Positions 45,623 through 54,079 of a stretch of DNA of 64,000 nt are shown here, piece after piece. Location: contig JACMNO010000109.1 of assembly GCA_014378485.1 (NCBI GenBank), forward strand, positions 40,338 through 104,337, written 5' to 3'. The position numbers were made by a program, and so were the translations under genes. Positions within the stretch are counted from its first letter, which is position 1. Every line of letters starts with the position of its first letter. The DNA is from Bacteroidia bacterium. GTDB lineage: Bacteria > Bacteroidota > Bacteroidia > B-17B0 > Aurantibacillaceae. The notes under the pieces are model-generated. The model saw only the letters and a list, made by a program, of their open reading frames with translations, was not told where the DNA came from and made no database searches.

Positions 45623-46486
45623 ATGAAGACTATAAAATTATTTTTGTTCGTTACAGGTATTTTCTTTTTAACTTCCTGTGAAGATGTAATTCAGGTAAAA
45701 TTGGATGAGGGTGATCCGATGATTACGGTTGATGCTTTTATCAATAGCATGATGTCTCAACAAAAAGTGAGATTAACATACACAGATGCTTATTTTAGTC
45801 AGAAGCCAAATGATCCTATTGCCGGAGCCACCGTTCGTTTAAAGGATCTGAACACCGGTATTGATTATATTTTTTCGGATAATAATAATGGGGATTATGT
45901 ACTAACACCAACGGATACTTTTAAGGTAGGCCATGATTACCAGCTCACAGTTACTCACCAGGGTTATGACTATACATCAGTTTCCCGCATGAACCGTTCC
46001 ACAGGGGTAGATACTTTGGTGTCGGAATTTAAAGAAGCAGGAGGATTAGGAAATGCTGAGGAAGGATATAAATTTATTTTTTTAGGTTTTGATCCTCCGG
46101 GCGATACCATTGATTATTACTGGATCAAATCTTACCGTAACGGTGTGTTTTTTAATAAAGGCGGTGAAATCAATATTTGTGTAAATGCTGCTTATGGTGC
46201 AGGAGCAGATGGTTTCCCGTTTATTACTCCTATAGCTGAATCGATTACGCCTTTTGGAGAAGTATTTCAGAAATTTGATGTTTGTAGGGTTGAGATACAC
46301 TCGATTAATTTGGAAACTTTTAATTTCTTAAACCAGGTTTTTACACAAACAACCAACTCTGGTTTATTTGCAACTAGTCCGGAGAATGTTAAAACAAATA
46401 TAAAAAACACAAACAACAATAAAGTAAAAGTTGTTGGCTGGTTTTGTATGAGCACAGTTGGTTTTAAGGAAGGCGTAGCGCAGTAA
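45623..46486 (+). CDS. DUF4249-family lipoprotein
   Basis: 287 residues with lipobox FLTSC (residues ~16-20), so lipid-anchored. The CEDVIQVKLDEGDPMITVDA start, a middle beta-rich domain (GATVRLKDLNTG) and a Gly-rich region are typical of DUF4249 proteins, which are often paired with TonB receptors. It begins 4 nt after the receptor stop: one operon. Confidence 0.85.
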   Translation: MKTIKLFLFVTGIFFLTSCEDVIQVKLDEGDPMITVDAFINSMMSQQKVRLTYTDAYFSQKPNDPIAGATVRLKDLNTGIDYIFSDNNNGDYVLTPTDTFKVGHDYQLTVTHQGYDYTSVSRMNRSTGVDTLVSEFKEAGGLGNAEEGYKFIFLGFDPPGDTIDYYWIKSYRNGVFFNKGGEINICVNAAYGAGADGFPFITPIAESITPFGEVFQKFDVCRVEIHSINLETFNFLNQVFTQTTNSGLFATSPENVKTNIKNTNNNKVKVVGWFCMSTVGFKEGVAQ

Positions 46487-46526
46487 TTACAATTGTAGTT
46501 TGTCAATTCTAGGGGGTCGAGAAGTT

Positions 46527-47855
46527 TTAGTCAAAAGAAATTTTTAATAATTTCTCGGTGCCCGCAACCACCTTACACCGATCATCCATCCGGTAACCAA
46601 CTATCCAAATGATGTGTTCTTTATTTTCAAGAATCCACACATTTTCTTTTTCAAAAAGGGATAACTTGTGATCTTTAAAAAAATCACTAAGTTTTTTAAA
46701 ACCATTCATGCCAAAAGGTTTGAACTTATCGCCTATTTTCCACCTACGAAGAGTTAAAGGAAATAAATGATCGTTATATGCAATAGTAATTTTGTTTTTG
46801 TTATCGGAAAATTCTGCCAGTTTTGTTTCTTCAAAATAAAATTGAACAGGCAGATATTTGCTATCATCCATGGAATGAATCAGAAATTCTTTAGGTGAAT
46901 TTTCTTTATCAATCTTTTGAACAACGATAAATTTTCTGTCAATAACCAATTCATGAGAAGCAGTAGAAAATTGTTTTCCTGTATTATTTTCTGAAATCAG
47001 TACTTCTGTTAATTGTTGTATTTGAATGGTCTTAAATTGTTTGGGATAAAGCCACTCAAACAATAAGGTTTCTTTTTGTTTTTCGGCAAGTAGAAGGTTG
47101 ATATCAATATACAGTAGATTATTCTCTTCTTTACAAATCAACAGGTACTTCATCTTTGCATATTCAGTAACAATCTCGGAGGATTGTTTAAAAAACTGAA
47201 TGGAGGTATGAATGGTTTCTTCAAGGGATGGATTTAAAATTTTCAGTTCAGGCAAAATCTGGTGACGGATGAAATTCCGTTTGTATTTGACTTCCTGATT
47301 ACTGCTGTCTTCTCTGTATAATAAGTGATTTTTAGCAGCGTATTCTCTGATATCATCTTTCGTTGCGAACAACAAAGGCCTTGCTATAAAATTCTGTTTT
47401 TCTGGAATTCCCTGGAGGCCTTTAATTCCAGTTCCCCTTATCAGATTCACAAATAGGGTTTCTACATTATCGTTTGCATGATGCGCTGTTAAAATATAAT
47501 CAAAATCATACTCTTTTTTTAATGATTTGAACCAGTTATACCTAAGATCTCGGGCAGCCATTTGTATGGATATTTTATGTTCGGCTGCATAGTCTTTAGT
47601 ATTAAAACAGGTGAGATGAAAAGGCACATTCATTGAATCAGCAAAACTTTTGCAAAACGCAGTATCATCTATAGCCTCTTTGCCTCTTAACTGGAAATTG
47701 CAATGTGCCAACTCAATTTGATAACCGGCTTTGCTTAACAAATCTGTTAAAACAACTGAATCAACACCACCGCTAAAGGCCACTAATAATTTATCGGTCT
47801 TATTAAATAAAGCGTTTTTATATATGTTTACTTCTAGTTTTTTAAGCACAACCAA
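46527..47855 (-). CDS. tilS: tRNA(Ile)-lysidine synthase
   Basis: 442 residues. It makes lysidine at C34 of tRNA-Ile(CAU), so it matters for reading AUA. The N-terminal PP-loop is FSGGVDSVVLTDLL (SGGVDS at 28-33), followed by LAHCNFQLRGKEAIDD, TAHHANDNVETLFVNLIRG and a C-terminal RRWKIGDKFKPFGMNG domain. There is no ATG near the start: TTG 47855 or GTG 47849 must serve. It is convergent with the DUF4249 gene. Confidence 0.95.
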   Translation of the reverse strand: MVVLKKLEVNIYKNALFNKTDKLLVAFSGGVDSVVLTDLLSKAGYQIELAHCNFQLRGKEAIDDTAFCKSFADSMNVPFHLTCFNTKDYAAEHKISIQMAARDLRYNWFKSLKKEYDFDYILTAHHANDNVETLFVNLIRGTGIKGLQGIPEKQNFIARPLLFATKDDIREYAAKNHLLYREDSSNQEVKYKRNFIRHQILPELKILNPSLEETIHTSIQFFKQSSEIVTEYAKMKYLLICKEENNLLYIDINLLLAEKQKETLLFEWLYPKQFKTIQIQQLTEVLISENNTGKQFSTASHELVIDRKFIVVQKIDKENSPKEFLIHSMDDSKYLPVQFYFEETKLAEFSDNKNKITIAYNDHLFPLTLRRWKIGDKFKPFGMNGFKKLSDFFKDHKLSLFEKENVWILENKEHIIWIVGYRMDDRCKVVAGTEKLLKISFD

Positions 47856-48039
47856 ATCTACATTTAATATCGCAAAAATTAAAACATAATCCTGATGCCT
47901 CTGCTTTGATTGATAAAGGAATTTTTCAAATGGAACTCTTCACGCAAAAATTTGCAAGAAACTTAGGAAGATGATTTTAAGTGCAAATCCTGAAATTATT
48001 AAAAACTAAAAAATAGTTTTTAATTGATACGAGGAGGTA

Positions 48040-48474
48040 ATGATTTGTGGTTTCTTAGGATTTAAAAAATACGTTATGTTATTATTCTTCACAGGCATCA
48101 TAGTAAAAGATCATAAAAAAATTCTTTTGAAAACCCCGGTAATTTTAATAACAGTTACATCACTTACTCTGAATTGAGTAAAATAGATTTTGAAATAATT
48201 ATTGAATTGTTGTTTGAGTACACTAATAGAAATGGAAAAATTATTATGATTACAGCGACAAAAAATAAAATAGTTGTTATTCCTTACGATGTAAAGAATA
48301 GTTAAATCAATAAAAACATTGATCTATTTCGAATCATCTACCTATTCTCATTTTAATGAATACATGATGGGGATCACAGATGCCAAAAAGGTGGAAATAT
48401 TTAGGAAACGGATCAACTAGGGCATTGAAAAATGGACTTCCAAACTGGTGATGCACGATAAATATAAGCGGTGA
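48040..48474 (+). pseudogene. Frameshifted and interrupted ORF of unknown family
   Basis: In the 986-bp gap before kmo, three collinear frames look coding. From ATG 48040 (after GAGGAGG): MICGFLGFKKYVMLLFF.. to TGA 48177. In another frame: GNFNNSYITYSELSKIDF.., RNGKIIMITATKNKIVVIP, ending TAA 48305. In a third: KTLIYFESSTYSHFNEYM, TDAKKVEIFRKRIN, in-frame TAG, then GIEKWTSKLVMHDKYKR. Two frameshifts and a stop would explain a decayed gene. I do not recognise it. Alternatively the parts come from different sources. Confidence 0.35.
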
Positions 48475-48484
48475 TATTTTTTAT

Positions 48485-48592
48485 GGCGTGCCGGCGCAAA
48501 AAAAACGGCGCCGTCGGGCTTTCCGTTTCAATCTTTTTATTCTCACGCAATAGCGTGAAAATAAAAAGGATTTCCACTTTAATCCCTCACGC
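48485..48592 (+). repeat. Interspersed ~108-bp module with TCACGC palindrome, copy B
   Basis: GGCGTGCCGGCGC.., GGGCTTTCCGTTTCAATC, CTTTTTATT, palindrome TCACGC-AATA-GCGTGA (48543-48558), AATAAAAAG, GATTTCCACTTTAATCCC, ending TCACGC. The arms CTTTTTATT/AATAAAAAG extend the palindrome to a ~36-bp stem. Its block order matches 25555-25657. I recall related modules in many Bacteroidota genomes, from memory and not verified. Confidence 0.5.
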
Positions 48593-48695
48593 AGGGTTAC
48601 AGCTATAATTAAAATTTACACGTTGGATTCGCTGTTGGTAAGCTCGAGGGCTGTAAACGTAAATCCTTTTGTCTAGCTCTTGCAAAAGATTGTAT

Positions 48696-48738
48696 ACGCC
48701 AGCTAGCGGACATGTTCCTGCTGTCTCTTTGCAGGAAC
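48696..48738. repeat. CGCCAGCTAGCGGA palindrome and GTTCCTGC hairpin
   Basis: ACGCCAGCTAGCGGAC (48696-48711) belongs to the same palindrome family as 11303-11349; it is followed by GTTCCTGC..GCAGGAAC, an 8-bp stem. No gene in this stretch. The remaining ~100 bp before kmo show no clear structure. Confidence 0.4.
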
Positions 48739-48841
48739 GCGCCCCGAATGATATAAAACACAATTGAAAATATTAAGTAGAAAACTGTCTTATTTATAAA
48801 AGAAAAGGATAAATTAGCTGTGTTAGAAACAGGATGAAATT

Positions 48842-50191
48842 ATGAGCACTCAAAAAAATATTACAGTTGTAGGAGCCGGATTAGTAGGTTCCTTAGTCTC
48901 TATTTATTTAGCAAAACGTGGGTATAAAGTTGATATTTATGAGCGCCGCCCTGATATGCGAAAAGCAGATATCATTGCCGGCCGTTCCATTAATTTGGCT
49001 TTAAGTGATCGTGGCTGGAGAGGTTTGGAAGGTGTTGGCATTGCAGATGAGATCAGGAAAATTGCCATTCCAATGTATGGTCGTTCTATCCATTTAAAAG
49101 ACGGGACTTCCGCTTACCAGCAATACGGTAAAGACAATCATGCGATTTATTCTGTATCGCGTGGTGGCATTAATATGCGACTGATGGATATGGCAGAACA
49201 ACAGCCTAATGTATCAATTCATTTTGAAGAACGCTGCGATAAGGTAGACCGGAAAAACAATGAAATGGCTTTTCATAATACCAATACAAAGAATGATACT
49301 AAAGTAAAAAGCGATTATGTATTTGGTTCAGACGGTGCATTCAGTGCCGTGCGTGCTCAAATGCAGTTAAACTCCGACAGGTTTGATTACCAGCAATACT
49401 ATATTGATTGTGGTTACAAAGAGTTGGTTATTCCCGCAGGGCCGAAAGGCGAACATCTGATTGAAAAGAATTGCCTACATATTTGGCCACGAGGAAGTTT
49501 TATGATGATAGCCCTGCCTAACATGGATGGCAGTTTTACATGTACCTTATTTTTCCAAATGGAAGGGCAAGTATCATTTGACGTTTTAAAAACTGAAGCA
49601 GATGTATTAAATTTTTTCAAAACCGAATTTGCAGATGCGGTTCCATTAATGCCAACTTTGGTAAATGATTGGTTTGCGAATCCAACATCAAGTCTGGTTA
49701 CAGTAAAATGTAAGCCATGGGTGTTTGATGACAGAATAGCTTTGATTGGTGACGCGGCTCACGCGATTGTTCCTTTTTACGGACAAGGTATGAATTGCGG
49801 ATTTGAAGATTGTGTGGTGTTAAATGAATTAATGGATAAACATGGCGACTTAAATGCAGCGTGTTTACATGAATATGAAACTTTACGTAAACCGGACGGA
49901 GATGCGATCGCCGACTTGGCCATTGCTAATTTTGTGGAGATGCGTGATAAAACAGCCGATAAAACATTCTTATTACAAAAGAAAATAGAAGCACGCTTCA
50001 ATGAAAAACATCCGGAGAAATGGATACCACTTTATAGTATGGTAACTTATAGTCCGCATATTCGTTACAGTGAAGCTTTAATATCCGGGAATAAACAGCA
50101 AGCCATTATGAACAAGATCATGGCGAGGGCGGACATTGAATCAAAATGGGATAGCGAAGAAGTGGAGAACGCAATTTTAAATTTACTGTAA
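48842..50191 (+). CDS. kmo: Kynurenine 3-monooxygenase
   Basis: 449 residues. An FAD-dependent NAD(P)H hydroxylase making 3-hydroxykynurenine, on the way to quinolinate/NAD. The Rossmann start VVGAGLVGSLVSIYLAKRG, GRSINLALSDRGW, and the flavin-binding LIGDAAHAIVPFYGQGMNCG (~301) are all present, as is the YSPHIRYSEAL helix near the C-terminus seen in this family. With tryptophan dioxygenase (35505) it suggests a kynurenine route; the two are not in one operon. Confidence 0.92.
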   Translation: MSTQKNITVVGAGLVGSLVSIYLAKRGYKVDIYERRPDMRKADIIAGRSINLALSDRGWRGLEGVGIADEIRKIAIPMYGRSIHLKDGTSAYQQYGKDNHAIYSVSRGGINMRLMDMAEQQPNVSIHFEERCDKVDRKNNEMAFHNTNTKNDTKVKSDYVFGSDGAFSAVRAQMQLNSDRFDYQQYYIDCGYKELVIPAGPKGEHLIEKNCLHIWPRGSFMMIALPNMDGSFTCTLFFQMEGQVSFDVLKTEADVLNFFKTEFADAVPLMPTLVNDWFANPTSSLVTVKCKPWVFDDRIALIGDAAHAIVPFYGQGMNCGFEDCVVLNELMDKHGDLNAACLHEYETLRKPDGDAIADLAIANFVEMRDKTADKTFLLQKKIEARFNEKHPEKWIPLYSMVTYSPHIRYSEALISGNKQQAIMNKIMARADIESKWDSEEVENAILNLL

Positions 50192-50210
50192 ATTTCGGTT
50201 CATCTAAACA

Positions 50211-50277
50211 GACTCCGTAGGAGTCAAATATGAATTGTAAACGATTATACATTTTATGTGCGACTCCGAAGGATGTC
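50211..50277. repeat. Two GACTCC-type palindromes upstream of mazG
   Basis: GACTCCGTAGGAGTC (50211-50225) is perfect; GACTCCGAAGGATGTC (50262-50277) is a degenerate second copy 51 bp later. They flank an AT-rich spacer. Probably another small interspersed repeat rather than an operator. The first in-frame ATG (50258) of the mazG frame lies beside the second copy. Confidence 0.4.
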
Positions 50278-50323
50278 GAATAAAATAATAATTATAACGC
50301 CACAATGTGGTAAAAAGAAAATA

Positions 50324-51124
50324 ATGGACGAAAGATTAATTGCCTTTGAACGATTGCTAAATATCATGGATGATTTGAGGGCTAAATGTCCGTGGGATCA
50401 GAAGCAAACCATGCAAACATTAAGACATTTGACCATTGAAGAAACCTATGAATTGAGTGATGCAATCTTAAAGAAAGATCAGAATGAGATCAAAAAAGAG
50501 ATCGGTGATATTTTATTGCACCTGGTATTCTATGCTAAAATTGCAAGTGAGACCAATGATTTCACAATCACTGATGTTATTAATTCTTTGTGTGATAAAA
50601 TGATTTTTCGTCACCCACATATTTATGGAAATGTGAAAGTAGATAATGCGGAGCAGGTAACTATGAATTGGGAAAAAATCAAGCAAACTGAAGGAGACAA
50701 AGGTGCTTTATCCGGTGTTCCTAACAGTATGCCTTCGTTATTGAAAGCCTTGCGGATACAAGATAAAGCCAGAGCGATAGGTTTTGATTGGGATAGACCC
50801 GAACAGGTATGGGAAAAGGTACAGGAAGAACTAAGTGAATTTCATGAAGAAGTGTCTTCGATGAACTCAGCGACAGATGAAGAGTCAAAGAAAGAAAATC
50901 AAGTTAAGCTGGAAGCAGAATTTGGTGATGTATTATTTTCATTGATTAATTATGCACGCTATTTAAAAATTAATCCTGAAGACGCTTTAGAAAAGACTAA
51001 CAAAAAATTCATGTTCCGTTTTAACTATATGGAACAAAAAATAAAGGCACAGGGCAAAACATTAGCAGGTTCTACGTTAGAGGAAATGGATGTATTTTGG
51101 AATGAGGCTAAAAAATTAGAGTAA
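50324..51124 (+). CDS. mazG: Nucleoside triphosphate pyrophosphohydrolase MazG
   Basis: 266 residues from ATG 50324; the longer frame from 50258 would add 22 residues of no similarity and start inside a repeat. It hydrolyses NTP/dNTP to NMP and PPi. Two MazG domains are visible: AKCPWDQKQTMQTLRHLTIE with EETYELSDAI and DILLHLVFYA, then ALRIQDKARAIGFDWDRPEQ, EEEFGD-like EAEFGDVLFSLINYARYL. The metal-binding EEXXE/EXXD motifs are intact. Confidence 0.93.
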   Translation: MDERLIAFERLLNIMDDLRAKCPWDQKQTMQTLRHLTIEETYELSDAILKKDQNEIKKEIGDILLHLVFYAKIASETNDFTITDVINSLCDKMIFRHPHIYGNVKVDNAEQVTMNWEKIKQTEGDKGALSGVPNSMPSLLKALRIQDKARAIGFDWDRPEQVWEKVQEELSEFHEEVSSMNSATDEESKKENQVKLEAEFGDVLFSLINYARYLKINPEDALEKTNKKFMFRFNYMEQKIKAQGKTLAGSTLEEMDVFWNEAKKLE

Positions 51125-51142
51125 ATAATTAAACACGATGTA

Positions 51143-51254
51143 TGTCACATCGAGCGGAGTTGAGAACTAATCAGAACACTTTTTAAGAACGCTTCTCGCT
51201 AAAACTCTTACTCGCTCAAATGTTCGCTGAATATTTTCCGTGCTCGAAGTGACA
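51143..51254. repeat. Inverted repeat between convergent mazG and ldt
   Basis: TGTCACATCGAGC (51143-51155) and GCTCGAAGTGACA (51242-51254) pair with one mismatch around ~86 bases. The arms resemble the CGAGCGxAGTxGAG-type repeats common in Bacteroidota intergenic DNA (recollection). It may act as terminator, but there is no T run. Confidence 0.45.
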
Positions 51255-51259
51255 TTGAT

Positions 51260-52927
51260 TTATTTACCATAAATTAACTTCATCATTTCTTCGTCCTTTC
51301 GGTATACATCAATATATAATTTTAAACCAGTGCTATCTGCATTTGCAGTATAATAACGTGTGTAAATTGGTAAAGGTTTTTTTAATTTTATTTTACGTTG
51401 TACCGGTGTTTCAAAATATAGTTGCAAACTATCGTGGGTATAATGCACACTGTCATCCCTGACTAAAAAATCTGCGAAGTCAGTAAAATTTTCTAAGCGA
51501 ATGCAGCCGTGACTTTGGGAACGTGAGCTTGTTTTAAAATATCTTTTTGAATTGGTGTCATGCAGGTAAACACCATAAGGATTATAAAAATTAAACTTAA
51601 CAACCCCTAAACTATTTTCTTCGCCGATCCGCTGCCTGAACCGCACCGGTAAGTAATCTTTGGTATAACGTTTCCACGGAATTTTAGTATAATCCAAAAC
51701 GGTGTCAGCAAATCCTAGTACTTCAAAGTTTTTTCTTCTGAGATAGGACGTGTCATGTTGCACGGCTGGTAAAATTTCTTTAGTAGCAATACTGATGGGA
51801 ACGTTCCAATACGGATAGATCAGCATATGATCTATTTTAGCTTTTAAGATTGGTGTCTGGTGATCAGGCTTACCGCATACAATAGCGGATTGCATCACTA
51901 CAGTATCTTTTTCATAAACGGTTAACCAAAAAGAAGGAATATTAATAAATACATATTTGTCAGGAAATTTATTTTCCCATCGCCAACGTTCCATGGAGAT
52001 GCAGATTTGCTGAATAATTTTTTGACGATTATAGGAAAGCGCCTGTGTTGTATATTTTCCGATTTTGCCATCCGGCTGAATGAACCATTTTTTTTGAAGT
52101 TTATTTAATGCCTTTGCTAATCGGACGCTATCACCTGATAAAGATGTAGTATCGTAAAAACCTTGTTTGATCAGGCTTCTAATAATGAGTTGCCGTTTGA
52201 TCAGTGAATCTTTTTGACTCACAAAAGGAATGGAATCTATTTGAAATAATCTGGTATCATTCAGAATAATTGCTAGTTCTTTTTTCAGCATCCGATAATG
52301 ATAAAATTTTGGTTCGAGAGAATCCAACGCCGCTTTTAAGTTTCCTTTATTGTATCCTGCAAATAATAAACTATCCCAGCTTTTATTTAATTTATGAAAG
52401 TTGGTTTGTAATAGAAGGCTGTCTGCATAAAAACGGCCTTTATTGAGATGGGCACCTATTAAAAAATAAGCATCACTTAACATCAGATCAGCTTTCACTA
52501 AAGCGGTCACGTTGATGAGATCCTTATTAGAATGGATCGAATCAATATTGCTCAAAATTTTCTGTAAGTGATATTGTTGGGGAATTAAGCCATAATAAAC
52601 ACTTCCTTCAATCAGGTTCAATAAATTTTCGCCTTTGCTGTTGAGTGTAGCTTCATTGAACCAGAGCAAATGGTTAGAATAATGAGCTTTGAAATAACGA
52701 TAGCAGGACAGGTAATCCGAATCTATAGTCAATGCCGTATCTTTTTGCATATAGCCAATTACAAGACTCTTTATTTCTTTTTTAAGATCCTGCGGGGCAC
52801 ACACTTTAACCGTTTTGGTTTCATCGGTATCTTTAGAACAAGAACTTAGCAGGAATACAAAAAGTATTAAAAGACATAAGCCCATCCGACTAATGACGGA
52901 TGGGCTTATGTTTAAGCGGTATGGCAT
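51260..52927 (-). CDS. L,D-transpeptidase (YkuD/YcbB type) lipoprotein
   Basis: 555 residues. A lipobox LLSSC near residue ~30 indicates a lipid anchor. A peptidoglycan-binding-like segment (ALNKLQKKWFIQPDGKIGKY) precedes the YkuD domain, whose active site is SQSHGCIRLEN (~470) with the upstream His. It would make 3-3 cross-links in peptidoglycan or attach proteins to it. The start may be 52927 or, giving a better signal peptide, the ATG at 52885 (MGLCLLILF). The 5' end is overlapped by a hairpin terminator (52874-52911). Confidence 0.88.
   Translation of the reverse strand: MPYRLNISPSVISRMGLCLLILFVFLLSSCSKDTDETKTVKVCAPQDLKKEIKSLVIGYMQKDTALTIDSDYLSCYRYFKAHYSNHLLWFNEATLNSKGENLLNLIEGSVYYGLIPQQYHLQKILSNIDSIHSNKDLINVTALVKADLMLSDAYFLIGAHLNKGRFYADSLLLQTNFHKLNKSWDSLLFAGYNKGNLKAALDSLEPKFYHYRMLKKELAIILNDTRLFQIDSIPFVSQKDSLIKRQLIIRSLIKQGFYDTTSLSGDSVRLAKALNKLQKKWFIQPDGKIGKYTTQALSYNRQKIIQQICISMERWRWENKFPDKYVFINIPSFWLTVYEKDTVVMQSAIVCGKPDHQTPILKAKIDHMLIYPYWNVPISIATKEILPAVQHDTSYLRRKNFEVLGFADTVLDYTKIPWKRYTKDYLPVRFRQRIGEENSLGVVKFNFYNPYGVYLHDTNSKRYFKTSSRSQSHGCIRLENFTDFADFLVRDDSVHYTHDSLQLYFETPVQRKIKLKKPLPIYTRYYTANADSTGLKLYIDVYRKDEEMMKLIYGK
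52874..52911 (-). terminator. 15-bp hairpin at the start of the L,D-transpeptidase gene
   Basis: ACATAAGCCCATCCG and CGGATGGGCTTATGT are perfect 15-base arms around an 8-base loop, followed on the minus strand by CTTTTAATACTTTTT. It lies 20 bp past the stop of the upstream T9SS gene (52931) and overlaps the first codons of the L,D-transpeptidase, including its likely ATG 52885. The arm sequence is almost the same as the terminator at 20300. Confidence 0.75.
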
Positions 52928-52930
52928 AAA

Positions 52931-53992
52931 TTATTTACTGACGTTAAATTTACCTGTTTTTAAAATCTGGTTGTTTTTATCAGTCACCTGATACATGTAA
53001 ACTCCGCTTGCAAAATTAGTTGTGTTCATTTTCGCTTTACCCATTTCAATTACATCTGTTGCTACAACTTTTCCATTCATATCAAATGCAGTTACTTTAG
53101 TAGCTTCATTGCTTGGAGTAGAAAAATTAATGAAGTTTGATGCAGGGTTAGGGAATATAGATAATTCAATATTAGCTTTTTGAATTTCATTTACGCTAAC
53201 GATGTCAAAATTCTTCTGAACTGTAACAGCTTTAGTTATGTTAGTTGTAGGAGTTCCTGAAGCCTGTGCAGTTGTAATAATGGTGTTATTTGAAATACTG
53301 AAAACGGGTGCTTTGGAAGCTGATGGCGAATAATAATCATAATTTTTAGTAGTCATATTAATATCAATCATTCCAAAAAAAGTTGAAATAGTTCCATTAA
53401 TATTTTTTACGGTCGTTAGTCTTATTACATCAGTAAAAGTCTTAGAAGAATTTGAGCCAGTAGAAGCTGCAGTAGGAGCTTGAACGGTTAAAGATCCGGT
53501 TGCATCAGCCGTAACACTTACCGTACCGGTAAAATTCCCGCCCCCAACGGCTGAGGTTATTGAGCCAGAAACTGCGGACGAAGTTGATGATAAAATTGCC
53601 ATTGGATAAACGGCGCTCGCTTCCGGGTTAGAATAAATAATAGAACCAGAAACTCCATTAAAAGAAATATCTCCGCCATAGTAATTTAATACATTGGAAT
53701 TTAGCTTGTAATATGCCTGATCAGTTGAACTGGCAGACACAAGAACATTTGCATTGGGAAACACAGTGTTTGAAGATGTGGATGTTGTATAGTTTGATAA
53801 AGCGCCAGATGCATTAAGAGTGTACGTCCAGCTTTTGTTTATTCCGCCTGTACCAGCGAAAATATTTGATGTATCACAAAGCAAAGTGGAATAATTAAAC
53901 CCTGGTATTGGATTATGATTTGCCTGAGTTAATGTTTGTGCACCAAGAGCTAACTCTAAAATAGTAAACAATGATAGTAGAGTTTTTTTCAT
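52931..53992 (-). CDS. Secreted protein with T9SS type A sorting domain
   Basis: 353 residues from ATG 53992, whose MKKTLLSLFTILELALGAQ is a good signal peptide; a 9-codon upstream extension is less likely. The middle is a beta-rich Ser/Thr/Asn-rich region without motif. The C-terminal ~75 residues (LSIFPNPASNFINFST, VTAFDMNGKVVAT, FASGVYMYQVTDKNNQILKT) are a textbook sorting domain. The next gene downstream begins 3-45 bp later behind a hairpin. Function unknown. Confidence 0.82.
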   Translation of the reverse strand: MKKTLLSLFTILELALGAQTLTQANHNPIPGFNYSTLLCDTSNIFAGTGGINKSWTYTLNASGALSNYTTSTSSNTVFPNANVLVSASSTDQAYYKLNSNVLNYYGGDISFNGVSGSIIYSNPEASAVYPMAILSSTSSAVSGSITSAVGGGNFTGTVSVTADATGSLTVQAPTAASTGSNSSKTFTDVIRLTTVKNINGTISTFFGMIDINMTTKNYDYYSPSASKAPVFSISNNTIITTAQASGTPTTNITKAVTVQKNFDIVSVNEIQKANIELSIFPNPASNFINFSTPSNEATKVTAFDMNGKVVATDVIEMGKAKMNTTNFASGVYMYQVTDKNNQILKTGKFNVSK

Positions 53993-54079
53993 GTGTTTGA
54001 TTTTTAATATTTCCCTCAAATGTATCTAAATTTCAGGGAGTTGCAAAATTTATTACGAGCTTCGTGATTTTAAGAAAAA

